Shown in pieces: positions 28,169 to 39,124 of a DNA stretch of 64,000 nucleotides. A program made the position numbers and the translations under genes. Position 1 is the first letter of the stretch. Every line of letters starts with the position of its first letter. The DNA comes from Rhynchopus sp. YZ270_cl-10 (Eukaryota; Euglenozoa; Diplonemea; Diplonemida; Diplonemidae), in assembly GCA_964035575.1 (NCBI GenBank), contig OZ037836.1, positions 1,488,001 to 1,552,000 of the forward strand. Reading direction: 5' to 3'. The notes beneath the pieces are model-generated. The model searched no databases and was not told where the DNA came from. It saw only the letters and a program-made list of their open reading frames with translations.

Positions 28169-30544
28169 ATGCCGACTGTTGAGATACCTCATAACGCATA
28201 TGCAGGTGAGCCCTCGTCGCCACATAGCCAGAGCCCGGGGCTGTCTGAAGCCTCACCCCGTACAGAGAACAATGCCTCGCCGACGTCAAGCGCAAACTAC
28301 CTCTCGCCGAAGTCGTGTGCGATCATTGAAGGGTCAGCGGAGTGTGTCATCTGTTTAGAAGCCTTGTCGGACCCTGAGAGCGCGCCGTTATGCGTATTGA
28401 CGAAGTCGTCCGACCGTGTGTGCAAGCACTTTTTTCATATGCACTGCGCGCAACGCATCAAGTCTGTGGATGGAAAAGGATATGGCGAAAAGGTCCAGAC
28501 ATTCTACACAGACAGCGTCGTCAAAAGCTGCCCAAACTGCAGAGCCTGCTTCGACGGCGTCCGCGAAGTGCCCGACCCAAAACTGAAGCCTGCCGAATGG
28601 CTTTCCCTCATGGACTGCACAGGCACCGGACACCTCGGCAAAGAGGACCTGATCGACTGCCTGCTTGCAACCCTCCCCTTTGAGGTCAACACGCTTCTCG
28701 AGATGGTCGACCAAAACTGGCCAATCTGGGATGCCGACGGACTCGGGTACATCACAAAAGACGTTGCCCAGGCGATGATGGACGTCGTGAAGAAGAACTT
28801 CCCTCCCTTCCTCCCGGAGGACCCCACCGGCTGGTTCGACCACTGGGACGTCGACGGGACCGGCGCGCTTTCGAAACAACAGGTTGCATGCGCCATCGCG
28901 TCTACTCTAGCCTCAGAGGTAAACGAAGCGATGGACCTCCTCGACGGGCTATGGTGTCTCTTTGACAAGGCTGACCCCGATGTCATCACCAAGGCAAAGT
29001 TTTTGGAGCCCCGAGGCCTCTCCGACACACTCTGCGCATCGCTCGCTGAGGACCCTAGGTTCAAAACCCGCGTCAAGTCAGCGCTATCGCCTAAGTCGCG
29101 TAACGCACACTCGTTTGACCCTTGCGCTGCACCTCATGCGGATTTGGAGGAAGGCATGCGTGTTCGTGTCATGACCGTCATTGGCACGCCACGATACAAA
29201 TGGGGCCGGACGCGCCCGGGAGATATCGGGACCATCAAGCGCATCGACCGTGAGAAGAACACCTGCAGGATCGACTTCCCTAAGCAGCGCTCCTGGCGGG
29301 GCTACCTCCCGGAGCTGGAGAAGGTGCCGGACTATCTGGTATCGTACCGTCCTTGGCAGGCCGGCGACGAAGTTCAGGTCCTTTCCGACTTACAACGCGC
29401 CAAGAAACAACAGGATGACCGTTCCAACTGGGTGTCCTCAATGGACGCAACCTGCGGCAAGGTAGGAAAAATCTGTCTCGTCCTTCCGGCAGAGCGCAAA
29501 GTAAAAGTACGTCTTGAAAGGGGCACCTTTGTGTACGTCATGGAAAACGTTGTCCGTCCTGGGATGGTTGACCCACCAAAGCTCCGCGTCAGCATGAAGG
29601 TGCGTGTCAAGGCAGAGGTCGCTACTCCAAGGTTTCAATGGGGTAACGTCTCGCCGGGTGATGTCGGAACTGTTACTGCTTTGCACGACCCGAGTTTGAC
29701 CTGTCAAGTGTCGTTCCCTAGGCACCATAACTGGAAGGGGCATCAGTCTGAACTCGAAGTCGTCGCAGATGACACAACGGAGGCGCCAAACAGCACGACC
29801 CCAGGGAGCCCGGAGAGCAGCCCGCCTGCGTCTCCTTCTGCATCACCGAGGATTCGGGTTGGTGCGTACATTCGAGTGAAACCGAGCATCAAAACACCAA
29901 AATTCGCATGGGGCCGAGTGAGCACAGGAAACATCGGTGTGCTAACCGCAGTTGAGCGTACCAAAGAGCTGGTGACAGTCGACTTTCCTTCGCAAAGGAA
30001 TTGGATTGGTTATCTTCACGAGATGGAGACAGTTCGTGTGCGTCATCCAACGCAACAGTGGGGTTGCCCTGCATGCACCTTCTTAAACGAGCCCGATGCT
30101 GTAGCGTGCGATATGTGCGATGGCCCTCCGCCACTGAACGAAACCGAAGCTGCCGCGCAGGGAGTACAGCACAACCTTTCGAGTTCGCAGATCCTGCATG
30201 ACGCAGCGGCAAGCAATGCGGTAGTGTCAGATGCTTCGGGATCCGGCCCGTCGACGCTGTCGCCAAGCAGCATCTTCCACCTGGCAGAGAGGGGCGGGAA
30301 TGCGAATGTGAACGGCACGCCAGGGGGTGTGGTGCAGGCGTCGTCATCGTCGTCATCATCGTCGTCGTCATCGGCTTCGCTGCCTGCTCCCATAGCGGTG
30401 TCCTCACCGTCAAACGGAACGGTGTCCTCACGGCGTGTGAGGTTGCCCCCGCCCACAAGGGAGGGAGGAGGAGGAGGTGGGGGTGCAAGTGCTGACCCCC
30501 AAGGTACTGTATCAAATGCATCACCAACAGCAGAGGGTGCATGA
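28169..30544 (+). CDS. RING-type E3 ubiquitin ligase-like protein with EF-hands, MIB/HERC2-like repeats and a RanBP2 zinc finger
   Basis: The protein has 791 aa and is intact. Residues 59-124 form a RING-H2 finger (Cys59, Cys62, Cys85, His87, His90, Cys93, Cys121, Cys124). Residues 147-240 hold EF-hand-like loops (DCTGTGHLGKED, DADGLGYITKD, DVDGTGALSKQQ), of which the first is closest to consensus. Three clear repeats at 328-388, 472-530 and 562-623 share the pattern KWG-(x)-PGDIGT...FP-(x)-WxGY/H seen in MIB/HERC2-like repeats of Mind bomb and plant KEG ligases; a fourth, weaker one lies at 396-465. Residues 630-652 are a RanBP2-type zinc finger (WGCPACTFLN...CDMC), often a ubiquitin binder. 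The tail is Ser/Gly-rich. The likely role is substrate ubiquitylation, perhaps calcium-tuned. The ATG follows the satellite directly, and an AATAAA-like signal lies at about 30590. Confidence 0.85.
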   Translation: MPTVEIPHNAYAGEPSSPHSQSPGLSEASPRTENNASPTSSANYLSPKSCAIIEGSAECVICLEALSDPESAPLCVLTKSSDRVCKHFFHMHCAQRIKSVDGKGYGEKVQTFYTDSVVKSCPNCRACFDGVREVPDPKLKPAEWLSLMDCTGTGHLGKEDLIDCLLATLPFEVNTLLEMVDQNWPIWDADGLGYITKDVAQAMMDVVKKNFPPFLPEDPTGWFDHWDVDGTGALSKQQVACAIASTLASEVNEAMDLLDGLWCLFDKADPDVITKAKFLEPRGLSDTLCASLAEDPRFKTRVKSALSPKSRNAHSFDPCAAPHADLEEGMRVRVMTVIGTPRYKWGRTRPGDIGTIKRIDREKNTCRIDFPKQRSWRGYLPELEKVPDYLVSYRPWQAGDEVQVLSDLQRAKKQQDDRSNWVSSMDATCGKVGKICLVLPAERKVKVRLERGTFVYVMENVVRPGMVDPPKLRVSMKVRVKAEVATPRFQWGNVSPGDVGTVTALHDPSLTCQVSFPRHHNWKGHQSELEVVADDTTEAPNSTTPGSPESSPPASPSASPRIRVGAYIRVKPSIKTPKFAWGRVSTGNIGVLTAVERTKELVTVDFPSQRNWIGYLHEMETVRVRHPTQQWGCPACTFLNEPDAVACDMCDGPPPLNETEAAAQGVQHNLSSSQILHDAAASNAVVSDASGSGPSTLSPSSIFHLAERGGNANVNGTPGGVVQASSSSSSSSSSSASLPAPIAVSSPSNGTVSSRRVRLPPPTREGGGGGGGASADPQGTVSNASPTAEGA

Positions 30545-31085
30545 TTTTAAGCATGATTTTTTAAAAAAGGATGTTTTTATTTTTAGAAAAAAATAAAGTG
30601 AAAGTGGAGATTGCACAACTGTGGGAAAGCACAACCCGAAGGCAAACTGCACTACTCCAACAAATTTAGCAGATTTTTTTTAAAAAGAAGACAGATGCTT
30701 AGGAGAATGGAGAATGGAATAATTATTTTCTTCTGTCAATGGTCAATGAGGGGCTGTGGGCATTGGGGTGGGGGTAGGGTAGGGGTATAGGAGGTTTAGT
30801 ACAACAGAAAAAAAAGTAAAACAAAAACACAAACAAAACAACCCGGTTTGAAAACTGGAGAGCAAAAAAAAAAGGGGGGATTTTTTTCTCCCCCTTGAGG
30901 GTTGGGGTGGTGGGCCCGTTCTTTCCTCTTCTTTCCCCTTCTTGATTTGTTTTATATACTATTATCTTTTTTTTTTTTTTTGTCTGTCGTCTCATAAAAT
31001 ATATTTAGAACGCCCAGGTAAATTTCTGGGGCGTTTCAAATATGATAACGGCAACAAAAAGGTGGGGGGAGGGGAGGGGAGGGGA
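30545..31085. other. 3' flank of the E3 gene; no gene
   Basis: Holds an AAAAATAAAGTG possible poly(A) signal (about 30588), A/T-rich stretches and a G-rich tract (30765-30785). I see no further gene. Confidence 0.5.
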
Positions 31086-31268
31086 CACGACGGGACCCAG
31101 TGACAAGTGAAAATGGCAAGTGAATGACAAGTGAAAAAGGTGACAAGTAAATCACAAGTGAAATAACAAGTAAATCACTTGTCATGACAAGTGACTTTTT
31201 TGAGTGACAAGTGACAAGTGAAATGACATGTGATTTCACTTGTCACTTTGTCACTGGGTCCCGTCGTG
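31086..31268. mobile_element. 183-bp foldback element built of TGACAAGTGA subrepeats
   Basis: The ends are CACGACGGGACCCAGTGAC and its complement. The whole interior consists of TGACAAGTGA-type units in both orientations. There is no coding sequence. The target duplication is unclear. Confidence 0.7.
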
Positions 31269-32340
31269 GAAGGGTTCTTGGGGGTTATGTGAGGAGGGGG
31301 TACAAGATTGATTCCTCAGATTTTTTTTTTTTGAGACAATTGCCTTGCAAAGGTTGTAGGGGAGGAAATGAAAACATATCTGAGTGTGCCCGAATTTTTA
31401 GAGTGTGAGCGAGGTAAACACGACACAACTTATCCACATAAAAGTTTTTGATTCGATAGATACGGTCGCCAATCACCCCTCCAACAGGGTAATTGTGCAA
31501 TCAGAGATTTATATACCATAGTAGAACTGAGGCTGAACCTCAGTTTTGAAAGAAAAAAAAAACTTTTGCAGATTTGGGAAAAAAGTTTTTTGCATTTTTT
31601 GGGGAACTGGGTTGCTGACCGCACCATGAAATCCCGTACCATACAGGCTGTACCCAATTTTTTTTTGCCTGCGGCGCCATTTTTCCTTTTTTGCTCCGCA
31701 AAAAAGGGTTCGTTGAGTGACTCTGTGGTGTAAAAGGCTAGATTTTTACACCGTACCCCAATTTTTTTTCGCCTGCGGCGCCATATTAGATTATTTTTTT
31801 TTGCTTCGCAAAAAAAATTGAGTCATGAGTCCTGATATGGGTGAAAAATTGCATCCGGGTGCCCTTTTGTGCACTCCTCCTGAAGGGGTGAAAGGTGTTG
31901 TGAATGCTACCTTGCGTGCTGGAGTCAGGCATAGTGCATGTGGGACCTGCTGGAGCCCTAGACAGTGAAGCCCCCTGGGCTAGTACAATGATGATACTTC
32001 AATCTGAAGTCCATTTCTTCAAAAAAGCCCCTCCGTGCCTGCAGCCCCCTCAGGAATAGCAACCTCACTTTTTTTGCACTTTTGGTAAGGAAAAAAATCG
32101 TATATAAATCCCTGACTGTGCAATCAACGGAAAAAAAACCTTGCCAGTGCTCTCAAGATTCATCCCTCTTTGGTTTTTTTGCGCAATGGAGGATGACTTT
32201 TACCCCCGTTTTTTGTTTTTTGTTTTTTGTTCTTTTTTCTTTTTTGAGGTACAGACCTATTCACATAAATTGTAATTTGTAATTTATAGGCCTTTTTGAA
32301 AAAGGGCATTTTTATTTTAAATAACAGTTTTTATATTAAA
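31269..32340. repeat. Gene-free region with dispersed repeats and mini-hairpins
   Basis: 31450-31500 (CGGTCGCCAATCACCCC...CAATCA) recurs at about 38445-38490. Mini-hairpins lie at about 31668-31678 (GCC-TGC-GGC), 31685-31707 (a perfect 10-bp stem with a TCC loop) and about 31793-31820 (TTC loop). No gene is evident. Confidence 0.55.
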
Positions 32341-33293
32341 CCCCCCCCCCGTATAATATTTACATACGCGTATTATTTACACACGCATATTATTTACAAA
32401 AAGGCCACTTTCACGTGTATTATTAACACACGCGTATTATTTACATTATTTTTTTTTTTTTGGATTTTTTTTTTTGGGGGGGGGGGTTAGGGGGCACAGC
32501 CCTTAAGGAAATCCTTAAGGACCCTCTGTAACGCTCGTGTTTTTTCAAGAATTTTTTGAAAAAAAGTCATAAAACCCGCCAAGGTGGGTCTACATGGTCC
32601 CAAAGTGGCCTAAAATTCGTCGATTCTGCCTAATGAAACACCAAACAACCAAAACTGAGCGTTTATTTTCGAAAAAAAATCACTTTTTTTCGAAAAAACG
32701 GCTTCGAAAATAGTAAGATTTTAGTAAGATTTCCTCTAGGAATGTAACGCTTTCAAAAAAATGGATCCGGGAGCACAGTTTTTCTTCTAAGGTGCCGAAA
32801 ACCACCCCACGTCCCCTCCGGTGAGGTCCGGCAGTGGAAATAAGTGGGTTTCGAAGCTTTTGGGCGTCCCCCTCCTCCCCGTCACTAACAAGTGACTCTG
32901 CCTCCGAATCGTACTCCACGTAGTACTCCATGGTCGAAAGGGCAGGGTCCGGGATTGCGATTGATGACATTTTTTAAAATATAAAAAGCTTTCTGGTGGT
33001 GTGCGTTATGGAAAGTATGGGGATTGAATGTCAAGCATGTAGGTGAACGATGAAAAATTGTAAATTATTTTGTGTACCCTTTGTTTGTAAAAATGTGTGT
33101 GAACGAGGCACATATAGGCTTTACATATACTTCCTTTGTTTTCTTATTGTCTGTAGTGGAGCGGAGTAACCCTCAGGAAACTACGATATACGCCTCTTAT
33201 TAACACACGCCTATTATTTACAAAGACGCCTATTATTTACAACACGCGTATTATTTACATAAATTTATGTAAATATTATACGGGGGGGGGGGG
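32341..33293. mobile_element. TIR element with CGCGTATTATTTACA subrepeats, possible piggyBac derivative
   Basis: The left end is a C-run followed by GTATAATATTTACAT. The right end is the complement, ATGTAAATATTATAC, plus a G-run. Subterminal units CACGCGTATTATTTAC repeat at both ends. TTAA lies just left (32336-32339) and TTAC just right, so a TTAA duplication with one change is possible. The minus-strand ORF within supports a piggyBac origin. Confidence 0.5.
32680..32970 (-). pseudogene. Truncated N-terminus resembling a piggyBac-type transposase
   Basis: The minus-strand frame has 96 aa, starting MSSIAIPDPALSTMEYYVEY and followed by DSEAESLVSDGEEGDAQKL. A short acidic DSE/SDEEE leader is typical of piggyBac transposase N-termini. 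The frame then runs into repeat sequence, and no catalytic DDD domain is present. Location inside a TIR element supports the call, but there is no diagnostic motif. Confidence 0.3.
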
Positions 33294-33999
33294 TTTACAA
33301 TTTTCAAAAATAGTAATTTTATCGCCTCCCGCCCAGCGGTGAAAATCTTGGGCAGTAAGCCCGGGAAAACCCGGGCTTAATTAATTTTGCGCAGAGCAAG
33401 CCCGGGTTCGAAGGCCGGGTTTACCCGGGCTTAAGCCTGGGTTTTCCCCGGGTTTTAAGTTTTCTGGGGTGGGCTGCCCCACCCCACTCCGGGGGTGTAG
33501 CCTCAGGGTGCAGCCCGGGGTAGTCAGTCGCCGAAACGAAGCTCTGTTGACAGAAAACAACAAAGTCAGTAAAGAAAACACACACGTCTATACTCAAGGG
33601 TTACCCACACCCAGAGCGCGACTTAATTGGTCAAACGCCGAAGGAAAAGGAAGCATGCATCATGGCGAAATAATAAAAGTAGCGTACCGTGCGCCTGCGG
33701 CGCAAGTTTGCAACCCACCCTTCCCATCACATAATTTGGCTGTAAAAATGTGCAATTATAAGCTCAATTTTTTGAAATGGTGCGTACCGTGGCTTCGCTT
33801 TGGGTGCCATGACCGCACTTTCTTTGTTATAAATGTACTGTGGCTACTGATAATTCGCGCCTGGTGCACGAATTGCTATCAATGAAGTGCTGAATTAGAT
33901 AACCGAGGAATTTTCATATTCCGCCGGAGGCAACTTGAGCTGGGTTGGGGACCCGGCTCGACCGAGTTTCAGCGAAAACCCCCAAAACCTATAATATCC
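33294..33999. repeat. GCCCGGG palindrome cluster and inverted double-hairpin unit
   Basis: 33350-33500 holds many overlapping AAGCCCGGG/CCCGGGCTT palindromes, which reappear at 34560-34620. 33660-33830 is an inverted copy of 10880-11000, with TGCGCC-TGC-GGCGCA at 33690-33704. No gene is evident. Confidence 0.6.
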
Positions 34000-34429
34000 C
34001 ATGGATGTCCAAAGTACTTGAAGTACTTTTTTCGGATTTTTTATGGTACTTGAAGTACTTGACCCCCCTTTTTTTTCCTCTCAAAATGACAGTCAAGTAC
34101 TTGAAGTTTGATCAAGTACTTGACATAAATCAAGTACTTGATACCCTATTTTTTTTTCTCGTACTTTTTTACTTTTTTACCCTCTGGCAGAGTCTGTCAA
34201 GTACTTGTTTTCGCAAAAAAAACGTCAAGTACTTGATCAAGTACCCACTTTTTTTTTGTACTTGATCAAGTACTTGACGTTTTTTTTGTGAAAAAAGTAC
34301 TTGGCAGAGGGAGAACAAGTAAAAAAGTACTAGAAAAAAAAATAGGGTGTCAAGTACTTGAAGTATCAAGTATTGGATTTTTTGGGGGATCAAGTACTTG
34401 ATATACTTCAAGTACTTTGGACATCCATG
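34000..34429. mobile_element. 430-bp foldback element (CATGGATGT ends), TSD ATATCC
   Basis: The ends are CATGGATGTCCAAAGTACTT and its complement, flanked by ATATCC at 33994-33999 and 34430-34435. The interior is made of CAAGTACTTGA palindromes and A/T runs, so the entire element can fold on itself. It shares the end type CATGGATGT and the 6-bp duplication with the element at 58337. Confidence 0.85.
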
Positions 34430-34975
34430 ATATCCCCTGCGGAGGGGGAAATTATTTTTTTGGGCTGACCGAGCCAGCCCCTCGTGGTCGGAATTCTCTT
34501 TTGAACCCTGGGTTTGCAGAAAAATTTTTTACACCAGTATTTTAATTATTTTCACAAAAAAACCAAGCCCGGGTACAAACCCGGGCTTCGAATTAATTTT
34601 GCTAGCTGGGGAAGCCCGGGATTTTCAACCCTGACTCCCGCCCCCCCTTTTTTTTTATTTTTAAATTACAATTTTCACGATTTGTAATTTTCGCAAACCC
34701 GCAAAGCTAGTAGGCGTGTTGAACGTATTGGCACGTGAGCCTACAACGCCTTCCCTGTTGCTGCCGCGTACTGCGGTTTCTTGTTGGTCCACTCAGCGGG
34801 GTTACATCCCTGTATCTTAGACGCGAGGGGATATGCAGACAGCACATATCGGAATCAATGCAGAGATTGTGTGAAGAGGCTTCTTCTTTCGCTTCTGTTG
34901 CAACGTCAGGTTGCACAATATCAGGACGGCAATGATCGTGAAACTTCATAATATTATGAAGCAATACTTCCCCCC
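34430..34975. other. Spacer; no convincing gene
   Basis: Holds GCCCGGG palindromes (34565-34620) and a compositionally balanced stretch at 34720-34940 that may be a captured gene fragment. Its frames on both strands lack a recognisable domain. Confidence 0.4.
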
Positions 34976-35838
34976 CCCCCCCCCCTAGGCATACTGTGCG
35001 GGCGAGTAAAAAAAACTCGCCTACTCGCCAAAAACTCGCCTAAAACTCGCCCATTTTTGGGGGGCGAGTTTTGGCGAGTTTTTTTTTTGGTAGGGATTTT
35101 ACCTTGGGAAAAGTGTACACACGAAAATATGAGGGAAATTTGAGTTTTGAAGAGAAAAATTTTTTCGTTCCACTTGAACAAGACCTCTACAGTTTGCTTT
35201 GTAGGCTTCCACAACCAGTACCACCAGTCCAGCTGTAGCTTCTGCGGATCCATGAAGTTTGCACAGATGGGTGCGATGTAGTCGTGGTGGAATACCGCCA
35301 AGGGGTGGCCTGCAGGGTTGCCATTTACCGGCATGGCGAGGACATTGTTGTATAGCGAGTGTAGCCCCGGCTCATGTCTTCGTCATCCTCCGGATTGTAG
35401 CACGTCTTGTCCCCCGGGATCTATGGCACGCTTGGATCTTCCCCTGGAGCAAATGTTTACATACATGCCTGTCAGCCACTGCCGTGACATGGTTGCCTTT
35501 AGACGTACAAGTGACACAATTTCAATTTTTTTGTGTGTTTTCGAGTGGCATGTTGTCATCAGTCACCCCCGCCCTCCATTTTCACATCCTGGTGCACATT
35601 TTCACCCCCAAGGTGCGTATGTGCACCAGGATTTGCACCCAAATGTGGGCGAGTTTAGGCGAGTTTAGGCGAGTTTTTGGCGAGTTTAGGCGAGTTTTGG
35701 CGAGTTTTTGGCGAGTTTTGGCGAGTAATAGGCGAGTAATGGGCGAGTAGGGCGAGTTTTTGGCGAGTTTTTCCTGAAAATCAGGAAAACGAAAAACTCG
35801 CCTAAAAACGGCTCGCCTGCACAGTATGCCTAGGGGGG
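34976..35838. mobile_element. Foldback element with GGCGAGTTTT subrepeats
   Basis: The ends are a C-run followed by CTAGGCATACTGTGC, and the exact complement at 35812-35838. Just inside, ACTCGCC/GGCGAGT units repeat in both orientations (35005-35085 and 35643-35810). The centre (about 35190-35530) has different composition and looks like captured gene sequence. Its minus-strand frame includes AVFHHDYIAPICANFMDPQK and LQLDWWYWLWKP, which I do not recognise. Confidence 0.75.
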
Positions 35839-35849
35839 GGCAAAACCTT

Positions 35850-37040
35850 CAGGACGGGTGAGGCATTTTTGGAAAAAGTGGTTTTGTGAGCAAAAAACCT
35901 GTCAACACCCCTCATACCCCCCAGAAATGGGTCAGAAACACCCTGAGACCCGAAAATCCATGATTAGGGCACCTCAGAATATGAAAAAATGCAAAAAAAA
36001 TAGTGAAAAAGTGGCTTTTGACGGTTTTGGCCATGTTGGGTAAAATGGCCATTTTTTGAGAAAAAAATCAAAAAAACAGCAAAATTTCGACATCATGACA
36101 GCTGCTTGGGCACGAAACTACCCCAAAAATGTCCTGTGAGTCCATTCCGACCTGTTTTGGACACTTTAGGCACTTGTTTTGGTGTTTTTTTTGGTGTTTT
36201 GAGGTCAAAAAAGATCCCCTGACTATCCCCTGGCAGCCCTGGGCCGCGACTTGCGCCCTGCTTTTAGACCCACTCTGGGCCAAAAAATGGGCGAAAACCT
36301 CCGAAAAAGCACTCTGGGAGCCCAGATAGTTCCAAATTTCCACCGCACACCCTCAAAAACACCTCAAAAACATGTCAGAAAAACATTTTCAAAAACACAC
36401 TTTTTCAAATAAGTCATTATGGAACCTGCCCAGATGAACTTTTTGAAAAAAGTGTGTTTTTGAAAATATTTTTCTGGCATGTTTTTGAGGTGTTTGGGTG
36501 GGTTTCTGGTGGATATATGGAACTATCTGGGTCCCCGGAGTGCTTTTTCGAGGGTTTTCACCCATTTTTTGGCCCAGAGGGGGTCCAAAAGCAGGGCGCA
36601 AGTCGCGGCCCAGGGCTGCCAGGGGATAGTCAGGGGATCTTTTTTGACCTCAAAACACCAAAAAAAACACCAAAAAAGGCGATAAATGTGTTCAAAACAG
36701 GTCGGAATGGACTCGCGGGACATTTTTGGGGCATATTTGTGCCCAGACAGGCCTAATGATGACAAATTTTTGCTTTTTTTTTTGAAATATTGGTCAAAAA
36801 TGGCCATTTGACCAAAATGGCCCAAACGGCCAAAATGGTCTATTTTTGCTATTTTTTTCCATTTTTTTGTATCTCTGGGGTGTCTCACCTATAGAACACC
36901 CCCAAACCACACCCCAAAACCATCTCTGACCCGAAATTTTCGGTGGTTTGCGGGTACTTTGCACGTAAATCCAAAAAAATCGAAATGCCTCAAAAAAATA
37001 GGGGTTTTGCCCCCACCTACCCCCCCCCCCCCCCCCAATC
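35850..37040. repeat. About 1.2-kb imperfect palindrome
   Basis: 36120-36400 and 36430-36760 are inverted copies sharing AGGGGATAGTCAGGGGAT and GCAGGGCGCAAGTCGCGG. The similarity continues more weakly outward to about 35850 and 37040. A transcript through it would form a long mismatched hairpin. No coding function is evident. Confidence 0.75.
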
Positions 37041-37043
37041 AAC

Positions 37044-37210
37044 TATGTCGATTATTGAGTCACATTTGAACGGCGTGCAACTTGCTTATGATGCAGTCGT
37101 GCTTTGAAGCTTTTGTGCGAGACGAGATCTGGGCTTTGGAGGTTTTGGTGGGCCTGAACGAAGGTGATCTCCGGGATGCAGTGATGGAATTTTGGGAGTT
37201 GGTGCAATCA
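37044..37210 (+). pseudogene. Short coding-like remnant of unknown origin
   Basis: After a long C-run, the frame MSIIESHLNGVQLAYDAVVL ends in TGA. The adjoining frame reads CFEAFVRDEIWALEVLVGLN, then EGDLRDAVMEFWELVQS. Together they look like one acidic helical protein broken by a frame change. No family is recognised. Confidence 0.25.
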
Positions 37211-37411
37211 ACGATAAAACCTTTTTTTCCCTTTTACTTACCTATCAGGGTTACTATTTTTATATTACAATTTTGCCACTTTGTTATTTTATGGGTGTTT
37301 TTGGGTTTATTTTAAATTACAAATTTACTTAATTGTAATTCAAAATAGTAATTTTTGCATTTTTTTTCGGGGTGAAAATTTATTTTTTATTTTTATTTTT
37401 ACTATTTTTGT

Positions 37412-37982
37412 CAGCCCCGCCGCCAGGATTTTGGGTTTTGAAAAAGTTCTGTTGATGGTCCAAAAAAAAATTTCGCGCTTCGCGCGAAAACCCCTGCAAA
37501 GCTCCTTCTCGTGGCCTCCGGCGGAGAGACGCATGTTCCCCAAGCCCGGTCAGAGTTCCCCCGAATCAGCGACATTTGCTCTTTCCTCTCACCAGGCTGT
37601 ACATTGTACTCTTCGGTGGCTGTCCACAAGCCGTAGTGGGTGTCAGCCTTTTTATCAGTAAGCAGCGGTTATGGTACCCAAAGGTTCCTGGCGAAGCCAC
37701 GGTACGCAACATTTTTAAAAAATGTTCCCATAAAATGGAACTGCTTGCGCCGCAGGCGCACGGTACGCAACTTTTTTTATTCTTCACCACCCGATTTTGA
37801 CTTTTTTGGGACGTTTGAGCACTCACCTCTCCATATCTTCTTCTCCTGAGATTTTTTGACAAGTAGAACGGGTCTGAACCACTCAACAGAACTTTTTTTT
37901 TTTTTTTTTTTTTTTTTCTTTTTTCATTTTCAAAAAGTTCTGTTGACCATCAACAGAACTTTGCTAGGTGGCGGCCCCCCTG
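37412..37982. mobile_element. 571-bp nonautonomous hAT-like element, TSD ATTTTTGT
   Basis: The ends are CAGCCCCGCCGCCAGG and, as complement, CAGGGGGGCCGCCACCTAG. They are flanked by the 8-bp duplication ATTTTTGT at 37404-37411 and 37983-37990. CAG termini with 8-bp duplications are typical of hAT elements. Inside are a GTTCTGTTGATGGTC subrepeat, a captured-looking stretch, and the double-hairpin unit at 37688-37760. Confidence 0.8.
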
Positions 37983-38149
37983 ATTTTTGTGAATAGGTCT
38001 GTACAATAATTTTTGTTCCTTCCGGGGGGGAAGGAAAAGTTCCTGTTAAGGCTTGAGTACCAGCAATGCCTATTGCCTTGCGTACAAAGGTTCGAAGAGT
38101 GAGTACAGCTCTTTATACCAGTAGGTGTAAATACGGTTGTCAATACAAA

Positions 38150-39120
38150 CAAACAAACAAAAAGGATGCTTGCCTAGCTTTGTGTACAAGCAAACTGAAG
38201 GCTGGATCTTTTTTCTCTCTCTCTCTTTTTTTCCCCCCTGTTTTTTTCTTTTTTTTTTTTTTTCCTTCAGTGCCTGCGTCCACTGATGTACGGTGAGGCG
38301 TTTGCACTCTCAAGTTTGGCTACTGGGATCAAGGCGACCAAGCAACGAGAGGCTTAGGGTCATCTTATAAACTTTTCTATTTTCATACCTACAAAAAAAA
38401 AAAAACGTAGCTTAAAGGAGAAATAGTTCCTCTCGATACAGTCGCCAATCATCCCCCCCCTCTAACAGGATAATTGAGCAATCAACGAAAAAAAAACCCC
38501 CTTTTTTTTCTTCCTTTTACTTATCAGAGTTACTATTTTTCTCTCTCTTTCCTCTCTTGTTGTTGTTGTTGTTGTTTTTTTTTTTTTTCAGATGTAAATC
38601 ACGAAATGGATGTGGGGCTGCATGCACGACGTTGAAGTAAATTACTTTCCTTGTGGTGTTACATGTCATCTTTTTTACTTGTGTTTAAGCTGTACGCTTA
38701 CGTTTTTACGCGTGCCACAAGTAAACTATTTTCATAAGGGTAGCACAATTAAAAATATTGTTTAGTGTCCTGCGCGCGAACAGATTTTTGGAAATCCAAA
38801 AAAAAAAAATAATTGGGACACAACTACAAAAAAAATAATTTTTATGGTTGGTAGGTTGAAGTCAGGACGGACGAAGTCTCGGAGGCCCTAAGGGGGAAGG
38901 TAGGTAGGGCACTTCTGTCTGGGAAAAAGTGACCAGAAAAAAAAAATGTTGGGGTCCCGTGCTCCCAAATGTGCGAAATAAGCAAGAAATAAGCATTTTT
39001 GCGCACACGTGTATAAAAAAAAATCCGCCTCCGGCGGGGTTCGTTTTCGAGGATTTTCAGAGATCTCACGTTATGAAGATTTCCTTAAGAAACCATTGAA
39101 TCTCATATTTCAGAATAATA
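38150..39120. other. Gene-free A/T-rich region
   Basis: Holds homopolymer runs, a copy of the CGGTCGCCAATCA repeat (38445) and a segment at about 38630-38790 inverted relative to 39970-40080. The mini-hairpin CCGCC-TCC-GGCGG lies at 39025-39037. No gene is evident. Confidence 0.5.
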
Positions 39121-39124
39121 GTAC

